A stretch of 64,000 nt of DNA from SIG603 sp963589785. GTDB taxonomy: Bacteria; Bacillota; Clostridia; Oscillospirales; Acutalibacteraceae. Numbering within the stretch: the first letter of the stretch is position 1; every line of letters starts with the position of its first letter. Under the pieces are notes generated by a model that worked only from the letters and a program-made list of their open reading frames with translations, made no database searches and was not told the DNA's origin. Positions 49,723 to 57,985 of this stretch are shown here, one piece after another. The stretch spans positions 62,001 to 126,000 of the forward strand of contig CAVAMJ010000001.1 of the NCBI GenBank assembly GCA_963589785.1, written 5' to 3'. The position numbers and the translations under genes are program-made.

Positions 49723-51999
49723 TTAATTTCGTTCCGATGCGTTTGAATCTATAAATGTAACGGATACTACCGTTCCGGGTCGTACCTTATCTCCTGCCGT
49801 AACGCTCTGGTTTGTAGCAGTAGATGATGTATCTCCCGATTCTCCGCCCGAAGCAAGTAATTGTAAATTATTTATAGCCGCAAGATAGTTTGCGTTGTCA
49901 TAGTCAAGTCCTGAGAAATCAGGAACCTCGACCAATTCGCTTTCATCAACCTTTGTATCGATATAAGCCCAAATCGTTCCGTAGTCCGGCATACTTGCGT
50001 TAGCCGCCGGAATCTGAGCTGTGATTACATCAGTATCCTCATATGTGCCGTCAAAGACATTGAGTGAAATATTTGTACCCTCGAGTGCCTCTCTTGCCTC
50101 AGCAACCGTCATACCTGTGATGTTTGTTGCGAGCACACTTGTGTCCTCGCTTATCTCCTCACCGTCACTTTCCACTCCGAGATAAGGAAGAACCTCACTC
50201 ATAATCTGAGAGAAAACAGGAGCAGCCATGCCGCCGCCCGAAGCGGTGTCACGGTCAGGCTCATCAAGGAATACGAGCAAAGCATACTGCGGATCGCTTG
50301 CGGGAGCATAACCGCAGAATGATGCAACATACTGCAGAAGTGCGTCCTTGTCGCCGTTTGCGATTGCCTCGTTGTACTCGGTGATTTTCTCCGAAGTACC
50401 TGTTTTACCGGCTACATGGTAGCCCGCAACATAGCCGTTTTTACCAGAACCTGTTGTTGCGTTTGCCTCGAGGATCTGGCTCATAAGAGAAGAGACCTCA
50501 GAGGAAATGACTTGTCTTTTGACCGTTGTGTCAGCCGTGTAAACGATATTGCCGTCTGAATCAAGCATCTTTCCGACAACGTGAGGCTGAACGAGATATC
50601 CGCCGTTAGCAACAGCCGAAGCCGCAGTGATCATCTGAAGCGGTGTGATCGTGAAGTTCTGACCGAATGTCTCAGTTGCAAGCTCAACGGGGTTGAGGTT
50701 TTCCTCTGTGTAGTAAAGGCCGAGAACCTCACCAGGTAAATCGACACCTGTCAGTTCTGTCATGCCGAATGCCTCGAAGTATTTATAGAAAAGATGACTT
50801 CCAAGCGCCTCACCTACCTGCATGAAGAACGGGTTACAGGAGTTTGCGATTCCCTCCCAGACTGTCTCCGTTCCGTGGTAGGACGGGTAAACCCAGCAGT
50901 TGATAATGCTTCCTGAGAACGGCTCGTAGTATCCCTCGCAGACAAACTGCGTCTTGTCTGTAATTACGCCGCTGTCGAGTGCCATAGACGCCGTGACCAT
51001 TTTGAAAACAGAACCGGGCATATATGTATCGGATACGCCCTTATTTCTCCACTGCTTGTAATAAGCTGTGGAGTATGCTTCGTTGTAAGCGTCATCCGTT
51101 TTGATTTTATTGAGTTCCTTAAGGGTATCCTGATCGACTATCGTGCTCGGATCGTTCGAATCGGGTGTTCCCGACTGAGCAAAAGCCAAAATCGAACCGT
51201 CGTTAACATCCATGAGAATTGCAACGGCGCCGTTCTGAACGCTGTATTTTTCAACCGCCGCATTCAGATACTTTTCGACAATCGCCTGAACGGTCTCGTC
51301 AATCGTGAGAACCAAATCGTAGCCGTCCTGAGCTTCTGCGTAGGTCACATAATCAAACGGCATTTCGTTCTGGACACCGTCAAGCAAAGCAACCTTTCTT
51401 CCCGCCGTGCCCGAAAGCTCCGACTCATATTTCAGCTCAATTCCCGCAAGACCCGTGTTATCCGTACCGACATATCCGAGAATAACGCTCATCTCTGTTC
51501 CGTACGGGTAATATCTCTTGTAGTCCTCTTCGTAAATAATACCTCTGCCGATATCATACTGTTCGCAGTAAGCCTCAAGTTCCTCCTTTGTGGAGGTGTC
51601 TACCTTTCGCTTAACCGTCCAGTAATAATAATCGGTATCAAGAAGCGACTTCATCTCGCTGTTATCAAGCCCTAAAATATTGGTAAGTCCCGTTGCGAGG
51701 GCTTCCTTGTCGTCATCGGATACATAATAGGGCTCGAGTGCGATAGTCCAAACCTGAGCCGACTGCGCAAGCACCTTAGTGCCCGATGCATCGTAAATCG
51801 TACCTCTTGACGCACTAAGTGAAGTCGATGTGAGGCTCTGACTTTGAGCGGCAGCCTTCATTTCTTCGCTTCTGAAAACCTGCCATTTAAACAGATTGAT
51901 CACTGCCCACAAAAAGACCGCCAAAATAACGAGCGACAAAAGCAAAACTCTTTTGTTTACCTGAGCCTTGACATTTTGCGGCTGATTACTGTTCGCCAT
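49723..51999 (-). CDS. class B PBP2 with PASTA domains (FtsI/SpoVD type)
   Basis: This 758-residue transpeptidase has a membrane anchor (about 17-38), a PBP dimerisation domain (about 55-215) and a transpeptidase domain with PGSVFKMV (SxxK), NSCN (SxN) and GKTGTSE. Two C-terminal PASTA domains follow (about 610-675 and 680-755). A PASTA-bearing class B PBP in a dcw cluster is either vegetative PBP2B/FtsI or sporulation SpoVD; as the only one here it is likely the division enzyme. It cross-links septal peptidoglycan. Confidence 0.95.
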   Translation of the reverse strand: MANSNQPQNVKAQVNKRVLLLSLVILAVFLWAVINLFKWQVFRSEEMKAAAQSQSLTSTSLSASRGTIYDASGTKVLAQSAQVWTIALEPYYVSDDDKEALATGLTNILGLDNSEMKSLLDTDYYYWTVKRKVDTSTKEELEAYCEQYDIGRGIIYEEDYKRYYPYGTEMSVILGYVGTDNTGLAGIELKYESELSGTAGRKVALLDGVQNEMPFDYVTYAEAQDGYDLVLTIDETVQAIVEKYLNAAVEKYSVQNGAVAILMDVNDGSILAFAQSGTPDSNDPSTIVDQDTLKELNKIKTDDAYNEAYSTAYYKQWRNKGVSDTYMPGSVFKMVTASMALDSGVITDKTQFVCEGYYEPFSGSIINCWVYPSYHGTETVWEGIANSCNPFFMQVGEALGSHLFYKYFEAFGMTELTGVDLPGEVLGLYYTEENLNPVELATETFGQNFTITPLQMITAASAVANGGYLVQPHVVGKMLDSDGNIVYTADTTVKRQVISSEVSSLMSQILEANATTGSGKNGYVAGYHVAGKTGTSEKITEYNEAIANGDKDALLQYVASFCGYAPASDPQYALLVFLDEPDRDTASGGGMAAPVFSQIMSEVLPYLGVESDGEEISEDTSVLATNITGMTVAEAREALEGTNISLNVFDGTYEDTDVITAQIPAANASMPDYGTIWAYIDTKVDESELVEVPDFSGLDYDNANYLAAINNLQLLASGGESGDTSSTATNQSVTAGDKVRPGTVVSVTFIDSNASERN

Positions 52000-52057
52000 T
52001 TATTCTCCTTTCACAAAAAAGAAAAAGAGAGCTGGATTACTCTCGGCTCTCTAATAG

Positions 52058-52642
52058 TTATTCAAACCAAGATGAAACGGTATTCCATATCTTTTGAAAG
52101 AAATTTTCGGAACCCCCATCCTCTATGATTGCTGTATCCCCGTCATTCAGATTGACATAGATAATCTGGTCGTTCTTGACCTTAGTCATTCCGAGTGTGT
52201 TCTTAGCATAGTCCTCAAGCTGTGTGCCCGTAGTTCCCATAGATTCCTGCATTGTGAGCTGAATCTCAGTTCCCTTAAGCTGTGCAAGCTCGGTCTGTGC
52301 CGAGTTTATCTCTGTGGATACTTCGTTGAGTTTGACATTAGCCAATATAACCTCAAAAACAAGAACAAACGCTATCACAACCAAAGCTGCCGACGAAAAC
52401 GCCTTGACCGGATTGACTCCTGAAAATCTCGCCGCTCTTATCTGCTTTTCGGTCATTCTGATGAGCTTTTCTCTTTGTTTGCTCGTCTGGGCGTGCTTAG
52501 GCTTTCTTCTGCGTTCTTTTGCAGGCACTTCCTCAGGTACTCTTACGGCTGATCCGTCATAAAGATTAGCACTTCTTAAGCTTCTTGATCGCGGAGCGTC
52601 GTCGCTTCTGTATCTTCTCGCCCTCTGACTGCTGTTTGGCAT
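52058..52642 (-). CDS. ftsL: FtsL-like septum protein
   Basis: This 194-residue protein is long for FtsL: about 105 cytoplasmic residues rich in Arg/Lys, then one membrane helix (about 84-105) and a short extracellular coiled coil (about 108-150, VKLNEVSTEINSAQTELAQLKG). The topology, position between rsmH and pbp2 and coiled coil define FtsL/DivIC-type proteins despite weak sequence conservation. It would link FtsQ with FtsI/FtsW. Confidence 0.82.
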   Translation of the reverse strand: MPNSSQRARRYRSDDAPRSRSLRSANLYDGSAVRVPEEVPAKERRRKPKHAQTSKQREKLIRMTEKQIRAARFSGVNPVKAFSSAALVVIAFVLVFEVILANVKLNEVSTEINSAQTELAQLKGTEIQLTMQESMGTTGTQLEDYAKNTLGMTKVKNDQIIYVNLNDGDTAIIEDGGSENFFQKIWNTVSSWFE

Positions 52643-52711
52643 ATGTCTCCTCCCTTCCGATAATAGTGGTGTTCAAAATTCTGCCCGTGGCAGAAGTGAT
52701 TTATTCTAAAA

Positions 52712-53662
52712 TCATTTTATTTTTTCTATGGTGCGAAGCCTTGAGCTTCTCGCCCTCGGATTTCTTAAAAGTTCCTCGGGTGTCGGGGCAAGCCCCTTTT
52801 TGTAGATTAGCTTTCCTCTCGGCGTTTTACCGCATACGCAAATCGGAAAATCCGGCGGACAGGTACAACCGACTGTCCATTCGTTCATCTGTCTTTTGAC
52901 TATTCTGTCCTCAAGGGAATGGAACGTGATGATTGAAAGTCTTCCTTCAGGCTTTAACAACTCAAATGCCGACTTCATTCCGTCCTTCAGCACGTCAAGC
53001 TCGGAATTAACCGCAATTCTCAGTGCCTGAAAGGTTTTTCTTGCTGGGTGTCCCGACTCTCGTCTGACTGCCGCAGGAACGGACTGTCTGATGATTTCCG
53101 CAAGCTCAGTTGTGGTTTCTATCTCCTTTTCCTCCCTTGCCTTGACTATTCCCTTAGCAATTCTCACGGCTGATTTATCCTCGCCGTAATCGGAAATAAT
53201 CTTAGCAAGCTCCTGCCATGAAAGCTTATTGACAAGGTCCTTTGCGCTCTCGCCGCTCTGGCTCATTCTCATATCGAGCGGAGCCTCGCTGTGGTAGGAA
53301 AAGCCTCTCTCGGGAGTATCAAGCTGGTAGGATGAAACTCCTATATCCATAAGCACACCGTCGACCTGAGAAAATCCGACAGAATTGACAAGTCTTGTCA
53401 TATCTGAAAAATTGCCTCTTACGATTATCGAGCCGGGGTACTTTGAAAGTCTCTTCTCGCAAGCTGCTATGGCATCAGGGTCTTGGTCGATAGAAATAAG
53501 CTTTCCAGTCGTCAGTCTCTTGAGTATTGCCTCAGAATGACCGCCGCCACCCGCAGTACCATCAACGTATATGCCGTCCTCTTTGATATTGAGAGAATCG
53601 ATAGTCTCCTCGAAAAGAACGGGAATATGATTAAACTCTGTATTAGACATTTTTTCGCTCAT
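52712..53662 (-). CDS. rsmH: RsmH, 16S rRNA m4C1402 methyltransferase
   Basis: This 316-residue SAM-dependent methyltransferase (formerly MraW) has HIPVLFEETIDSL, YVDGTAGGGGHSEAIL (SAM-binding), LMDIGVSSYQLDTPERGFS, the helical insert and RLSIITFHSLEDRIVK near the C-terminus. It methylates C1402 of 16S rRNA. It opens the division cluster; ATG 53662 has GGAG upstream. mraZ, usually preceding it, is absent. Confidence 0.97.
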   Translation of the reverse strand: MSEKMSNTEFNHIPVLFEETIDSLNIKEDGIYVDGTAGGGGHSEAILKRLTTGKLISIDQDPDAIAACEKRLSKYPGSIIVRGNFSDMTRLVNSVGFSQVDGVLMDIGVSSYQLDTPERGFSYHSEAPLDMRMSQSGESAKDLVNKLSWQELAKIISDYGEDKSAVRIAKGIVKAREEKEIETTTELAEIIRQSVPAAVRRESGHPARKTFQALRIAVNSELDVLKDGMKSAFELLKPEGRLSIITFHSLEDRIVKRQMNEWTVGCTCPPDFPICVCGKTPRGKLIYKKGLAPTPEELLRNPRARSSRLRTIEKIK

Positions 53663-53724
53663 CGAGAAGGCTCCTTATGAATTCTTACGCCAAAAGGGTA
53701 TAACTATCCCTAAGCGTACAGCTT

Positions 53725-53753
53725 ATTATATTACAATACTCGCCTTTTTTCAA
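53725..53753 (-). promoter_or_regulatory. promoter of the rsmH-ftsQ cluster
   Basis: On minus: TTGAAA (53753-53748), 17-bp spacer, TATAAT (53730-53725), about 60 bp ahead of rsmH. Confidence 0.85.
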
Positions 53754-53935
53754 GTATAATTAATGTGAAAATCAGGTGAAGAGGAAATTTAGTTTTCTAT
53801 ATTTTGCTAAAAAGGCAAGTCTCAAATATAGTAAAATCGCATAAGCGCACTTAACAAATTTTTACTGTATGTAATAGCTAAATTTATATTTTTTCTTCAC
53901 TTACCCAATACTGCCCCACATTAGAATAATTTTCT
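53754..53935. other. AT-rich divergent spacer
   Basis: This is part of the 422-bp gap between rsmH and the sigma-like gene. I see no gene or strong secondary structure; the outer parts hold the two promoters listed separately. Confidence 0.4.
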
Positions 53936-53984
53936 TGCAATACTTCCTTTAATCTGCTATAATTCTAATCGAACTATTGTTCAG
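53936..53984 (+). promoter_or_regulatory. promoter with SOS-box-like site for the sigma-region-4 protein gene
   Basis: TTGCAA (53936-53941), 17-bp spacer, TATAAT (53959-53964). Directly downstream, at 53971-53984, lies CGAACTATTGTTCA, which matches the Gram-positive LexA consensus CGAACNNNNGTTCG at 13 of 14 positions and would overlap the transcription start. The leader contains AAGGAGAT at 54002, about 80 bp before the ATG, too far to be its ribosome binding site. Confidence 0.6.
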
Positions 53985-54084
53985 AACAAACATTTGAAGT
54001 AAAAGGAGATATCATCAAAGCAAGCTTAAGGCAAACGAAAACAGTCGAAAATAAACTCAAAAACGAACGAAGGGTTGTGATAAA

Positions 54085-54414
54085 ATGGCAAGAAACAGGC
54101 TGCTGTTTAATACGAATGACGATTACTTAGAGATTTTTTCCGCCGAGGACAGCTACGACTTTGAAGAGGACGAGCCGACAAAGTCACCCGAGCAGAGAAG
54201 AAGAGAGATTTATATGATAATGAGGCGTGCGAGAATTTTCCTCACGCCGCTTGAAGCAAAGTGTGTGGAGCTTAGATACGACAAAAATATGAGAACCTCA
54301 GAAATCGCAGAGGAGCTTGGTAAAAAGCCGTCCGATGTCAGCAAGGCTTTGACCCGAGCACGTCTCACCATGAGAAAAATAATGTGGGTTGCAGGTGTGA
54401 GGAATTACAGTTAA
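54085..54414 (+). CDS. sigma-70 region-4-like HTH protein
   Basis: This 109-residue protein has an acidic N-terminal half (DDYLEIFSAEDSYDFEEDE) and a C-terminal sigma-70 region 4-like helix-turn-helix (LTPLEAKCVELRYDKNMRTSEIAEELGKKPSDVSKAL by position about 56-92). It lacks region 2, so it cannot be a complete sigma factor; it is probably a DNA-binding regulator or an accessory sigma-like protein. GAAGGGTTG precedes the ATG weakly. Monocistronic with a strong terminator; a possible LexA target. Confidence 0.78.
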   Translation: MARNRLLFNTNDDYLEIFSAEDSYDFEEDEPTKSPEQRRREIYMIMRRARIFLTPLEAKCVELRYDKNMRTSEIAEELGKKPSDVSKALTRARLTMRKIMWVAGVRNYS

Positions 54415-54422
54415 ATAAAAAT

Positions 54423-54480
54423 AAAGCTGTCGGAAAGAGAGAACGCATAAGTGTTCAGTCTTTCTGACAGCATTTTTGTT
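54423..54480 (+). terminator. long terminator hairpin after the sigma-like gene
   Basis: GCTGTCGGAAAGA and TCTTTCTGACAGC form a stem with one mismatch and a 20-base loop, followed by ATTTTTGTTTTT. It also abuts the convergent PrsA-like gene and may act both ways. Confidence 0.82.
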
Positions 54481-54481
54481 T

Positions 54482-56077
54482 TTAAGCCGTAGCCGGAATT
54501 GAATTGATTATATCATCGTCATATGTGACGGTGTATGTCTCCTTGAGGGACTCGAGTGCCTCGTCATATTCGTTATCAGACAAAGTATCGATAACCTCTG
54601 CCTCCCACTGTGGGTAGGAGTCGGATACATAGTACATGAGGTGGTATCCGTAATCTGTGCTGATGATGTCAACATCTCCGCTCTTTCTGGAGTCATCGAA
54701 AATCCAGTCGTTGAAGTTGGTTACCATCTGTCCGCTTGTAACGTTCTTGTAAAGACCGTTTGTGTAAGCAGAACCTGTGTCCTCGGTGTACTTGAGTGCG
54801 AGCTCGCCGAAGCTCTCCTCTGTCTTGTCGCCAGCCTCGAATTCTGCCTTGACCTCCTCAGCCTTTGCCTTTGCGGCATCATCTGAGCCGTAAGTATCGG
54901 CTGTGAAGAGAATGTGTCTTACGTTGACTGTCTTAGTCTCGTCCTTAGCGGCAACTGCTGTCATGTAGTAAACGATGAGGCTTCCGCTTGTTGCTCCGTC
55001 CTCGCCTGTGTCACGGATATATCCCTGACCTACCTGACGCTCCTTATCAAATGCCCATACAAGCGCATCGTTGCTCTCAGAATAGGAAACATTCTCGGAA
55101 AGAGTGTTGCCCATAACTGTCTCGATGTCGGAATCGCTTGAATCTGGGTTAAGCTTTCTCTCAATCTCCTCAGCGATTGAAAGGAAATCGTCCTCGCTGT
55201 CTGCACCGGAAAGCTCCATAGCGTACATCTGAGCCTCTGCCTTCTTGAGGGTGACTGTCTCGCTCTCGCTTGTTGAGCTCTCGTCAGAAGTCTCCTCTGT
55301 CTCGTCGGAGGATGTCTCTTCGCTAACTTCGCTCGAAGTCTCGTCGCTTGAGGACTCGTCCTCTGTTACGCTCTCGTCATATGGAATTGTGTATGAACGG
55401 TAGCTGACAGTTGTGAAATCCGTGTAATTCTCATCGAAATATGTGTTAATCTCGTCGTCGGAGTAAGAATAATCCTTCATGAGCTCCTGCTTGTAGAATC
55501 CGGCGTAGTTAGAAAGCTCAACGCCCTTTCTTACATCCTCCTTGCTGACAATGCCTGTGAAGTTGCTCATGTCGGTAGCTTCAACAGTCTTGTCAACGAT
55601 AGCTTCCTGCTCCTCAGTAAGCTCAAATCCTGCCGCATGACCTGCCTCGTAGAGAGCGACAACCTCGTTAAGGCTTGTCTCTGTCTGCTCCATGAGGTAC
55701 TCAAACCACGACTGACCGTCCTGGTACTCAGTGTCCTTGAGTGAAGAGCCTGAGGAAATTCCCGTAATAGCCGAGAAATAATCGCCGTAGTAGCTCTTAT
55801 ATGTGTTATATGAATTCTGGAAGAAATATGCAACCGTTGTCGCACTGAGCTCGAGAGAGTCGCTCTTAGCGGCAGTCTTGCCTCTTAAATATGTTCCGTT
55901 GTTGTAATAGAATGCCTTGACGCAAACTCCTCCGACAACGCAAATAACAAGTGCCAGTGCCACAATGCTATAAATAATCGCATTCTTTTTCTTCTTGGCT
56001 TTTGCCTTTAATTCTTCTTCCTTTTTGGCTTTGACAGCTTCAGCCGTAGCCAAACGGGTTCTTGCACCCTTACCCAT
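54482..56077 (-). CDS. PrsA-like membrane-anchored peptidyl-prolyl isomerase
   Basis: This 531-residue protein has a Lys-rich cytoplasmic start (about 1-32), one membrane helix (about 33-55) and a SurA/PrsA N-like helical region (about 75-235). A Ser/Glu/Thr-rich low-complexity insert follows (about 236-275), and a parvulin domain (about 380-495) containing VNVRHILFTAD, FGELALKYTED and DVDIISTDYGYHLMYYV. It probably folds exported proteins outside the membrane. Unlike PrsA it has no lipobox Cys and is anchored by a helix. Its transcript starts with a stable hairpin. Confidence 0.88.
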   Translation of the reverse strand: MGKGARTRLATAEAVKAKKEEELKAKAKKKKNAIIYSIVALALVICVVGGVCVKAFYYNNGTYLRGKTAAKSDSLELSATTVAYFFQNSYNTYKSYYGDYFSAITGISSGSSLKDTEYQDGQSWFEYLMEQTETSLNEVVALYEAGHAAGFELTEEQEAIVDKTVEATDMSNFTGIVSKEDVRKGVELSNYAGFYKQELMKDYSYSDDEINTYFDENYTDFTTVSYRSYTIPYDESVTEDESSSDETSSEVSEETSSDETEETSDESSTSESETVTLKKAEAQMYAMELSGADSEDDFLSIAEEIERKLNPDSSDSDIETVMGNTLSENVSYSESNDALVWAFDKERQVGQGYIRDTGEDGATSGSLIVYYMTAVAAKDETKTVNVRHILFTADTYGSDDAAKAKAEEVKAEFEAGDKTEESFGELALKYTEDTGSAYTNGLYKNVTSGQMVTNFNDWIFDDSRKSGDVDIISTDYGYHLMYYVSDSYPQWEAEVIDTLSDNEYDEALESLKETYTVTYDDDIINSIPATA

Positions 56078-56120
56078 GTCTATCGTCCTTTCTTAATGGG
56101 AATTTTCCGAATAAATCCGA

Positions 56121-56168
56121 TGTCCCCCTCAATTACTTAATTGGGGGGACAGACTGGTATAGATTATA
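56121..56168 (-). promoter_or_regulatory. -10 element and 5'-end stem-loop of the PrsA-like transcript
   Basis: On minus, TATAAT (56168-56163) is followed by an almost perfect stem TGTCCCCCCAATTA / TAATTGAGGGGGACA (56152-56121), which would lie at the very 5' end of the mRNA. No U-tract follows, so it is not a terminator. The -35 is poor. Confidence 0.5.
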
Positions 56169-56231
56169 TCAGTTTTTTGTGCAAAAAGCTATATATATTT
56201 ATCTGAATTTCTTGTGAACAACCTATCTCAA

Positions 56232-56720
56232 TCAGTCCTTGACGAGCAGAACTACGCTGTGAGCGGAAATTCCCTCTTCGCTTCCCGTGAAGCCAAGCTT
56301 TTCCTCTGTTGTTGCCTTAACGGAAACGCACGAAACATCAACTTCGCAAGCCTTTGCGATATTCTCCCTCATTTGCAGAGTATATGGCTTGAGCTTCGGT
56401 CTTTGTGCGATAACGGTAGCGTCGATATTTCCGACAGAATAGCCGTTTTCCTTTGCAACTCTCACTACCTCCTCGAGAAGCTTCAGACTGTCTGCGCCCT
56501 CAAATTTGGGGTCATTGTCTGGAAAAAGACAGCCTATATCACCAAGGGCCGCCGCACCTAATATCGCATCGCTGACAGCGTGCAGAAGAACATCTGCATC
56601 GGAATGACCTAAAAGTCCCTTTTCGTGCGGAATGTCCACACCGCCGATAATGCATTTTCTGTTTTCAGTCAAACGGTGAACATCATAGCCGTGACCTATT
56701 CTGAAATTTATATTACTCAT
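56232..56720 (-). CDS. ispF: IspF, 2-C-methyl-D-erythritol 2,4-cyclodiphosphate synthase
   Basis: This 162-residue enzyme of the MEP isoprenoid pathway has GHGYDVHRL (zinc ligands Asp and His), GHSDADVLLHAVSDAILGAA and a C-terminal SVKATTEEKLGFTGSEEGISA stretch (by position about 131-151). It cyclises CDP-ME-2-phosphate. ATG 56720 is used: AGAAAGGA lies nine bases upstream, whereas ATG 56738 overlaps ispD and adds non-family residues. Directly follows ispD. Confidence 0.97.
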   Translation of the reverse strand: MSNINFRIGHGYDVHRLTENRKCIIGGVDIPHEKGLLGHSDADVLLHAVSDAILGAAALGDIGCLFPDNDPKFEGADSLKLLEEVVRVAKENGYSVGNIDATVIAQRPKLKPYTLQMRENIAKACEVDVSCVSVKATTEEKLGFTGSEEGISAHSVVLLVKD

Positions 56721-56734
56721 GATTTTTTCCTTTC

Positions 56735-57421
56735 TCACTTCATTCCCTGTGCGATTGCGGTCGCTATCGCAAGGTCCTCGGGAGTTGTGATTTTAATATT
56801 CGTATATTTGCCCTCGGACAGATAAACTCTCTTGTTGAGCTTCTCGAAAAGCTGGCAGTCGTCCGTGTACATTGCCTTTTTAGCTTCCTCGCTTTCGGCC
56901 GCCGACAAATATTCCTCTCTGCCGAAAACCTGAGGCGTATAGATATTTCTGAGTGTACTTCTGTTCGGAGTTTCACTTACAAAGCCGTCTTTATCAGCTA
57001 CCTTTACCGTGTCCTTCGGAACAGCGGAAAGCGTAGCCGCACCGTATTTTTCAGCGTCTTCCGTAACTTTTTTGATTTCCTCGTCACTTACAAGCGGTCT
57101 TGCGCCGTCATGAATGGCAACAATATCTCCGCTTGCCGCATGAACACCGTTCAAAACAGACTCCTGTCTTTCGCTTCCGCCGGCAACAACAGTCTTTAAT
57201 TTTTCTATGTCGGATAGAATATCGCTAATCTCTTCTATGTCCTGTTCTCTTGTCACGACTATTATCTCGTCGATATAGTCGTTATCATCAAACGCTCTTG
57301 CCGTTCTGTGAATTACCTTTTCTCCGAGTATCTCCATGAGAATTTTCGGAACATCGGACTTCATTCTTCTCGAACTGCCCGCGGCGACAATGACCGCCGA
57401 TACCTTTTTATTATTATACAT
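56735..57421 (-). CDS. ispD: IspD, 2-C-methyl-D-erythritol 4-phosphate cytidylyltransferase
   Basis: This 228-residue nucleotidyltransferase has VIVAAGSSRRMKSDVPK (CTP loop), a VVAGGSERQESVLNGV block, AIHDGARPLVS and the C-terminal NIKITTPEDLAIA. It makes CDP-ME from MEP and CTP, one step before IspE. Canonical length. It lies 24 bases after the coiled-coil gene and overlaps the spurious longer start of ispF. Confidence 0.97.
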   Translation of the reverse strand: MYNNKKVSAVIVAAGSSRRMKSDVPKILMEILGEKVIHRTARAFDDNDYIDEIIVVTREQDIEEISDILSDIEKLKTVVAGGSERQESVLNGVHAASGDIVAIHDGARPLVSDEEIKKVTEDAEKYGAATLSAVPKDTVKVADKDGFVSETPNRSTLRNIYTPQVFGREEYLSAAESEEAKKAMYTDDCQLFEKLNKRVYLSEGKYTNIKITTPEDLAIATAIAQGMK

Positions 57422-57445
57422 ATTTCACCCTTGCTTTATGAAAAA

Positions 57446-57985
57446 TCAAAACTTCAGCTTGCTCATTCCCTCGATTATCTCGAGGTACATAAGTCCCGCG
57501 CGAGTTGTGAATTTTCCCTTTTGCATTCTTCTTATCTGCTTTTCTCTGAGAGATTTTTTCATCTTTTCGATTTCGCTCTTTTCGGTGCTTTCATCCTTAA
57601 TCACTTCTGAAAAAAGTCTGATTTCCTCGTTGATTTTCTCAGGAAACACAATTTCCGATGCCTTTTTCTCATTCAAAAGACCGCAGAATTTCTTTGCCGA
57701 ATCCGCAAGCGCTTGAAGTCTGATGATTTCATCATATAAATCGAGTCTGTTTGCGGTTTTTGCGTTCTCTTTTAGGCGAAAAAGCTTATCTTCGTGAGTT
57801 TTTATCTCAGAAACAAGTCTTTCGCTCGCATAATCGGAGTAGCTTGCGGCAAGCTCCAAGGCAAGCTTAGTGTCAAGTTTTATTTCACTTGATAGCTTGT
57901 CAAACTCAGTTTTCAGCTCGTCCGGAACCGTGTCAGGCTCTTTTTTATTGCCCTTTAATTTATCAAAAAACTTATCAAACAGCAT
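57446..57985 (-). CDS. coiled-coil protein of unknown function paired with the AAA gene
   Basis: I do not recognise this 179-residue protein. It is almost entirely helical and charged (Lys/Glu-rich), with heptad-like stretches at about 25-110 and 115-150, no membrane segment and no Cys-rich or enzymatic motif. A basic segment (SLREKQIRRMQKGKFTTRAG) lies near the C-terminus. ATG 57985 follows GAGGGTG and overlaps the end of the AAA gene by 11 bases, so the two are translationally coupled and their products probably interact. Confidence 0.75.
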   Translation of the reverse strand: MLFDKFFDKLKGNKKEPDTVPDELKTEFDKLSSEIKLDTKLALELAASYSDYASERLVSEIKTHEDKLFRLKENAKTANRLDLYDEIIRLQALADSAKKFCGLLNEKKASEIVFPEKINEEIRLFSEVIKDESTEKSEIEKMKKSLREKQIRRMQKGKFTTRAGLMYLEIIEGMSKLKF

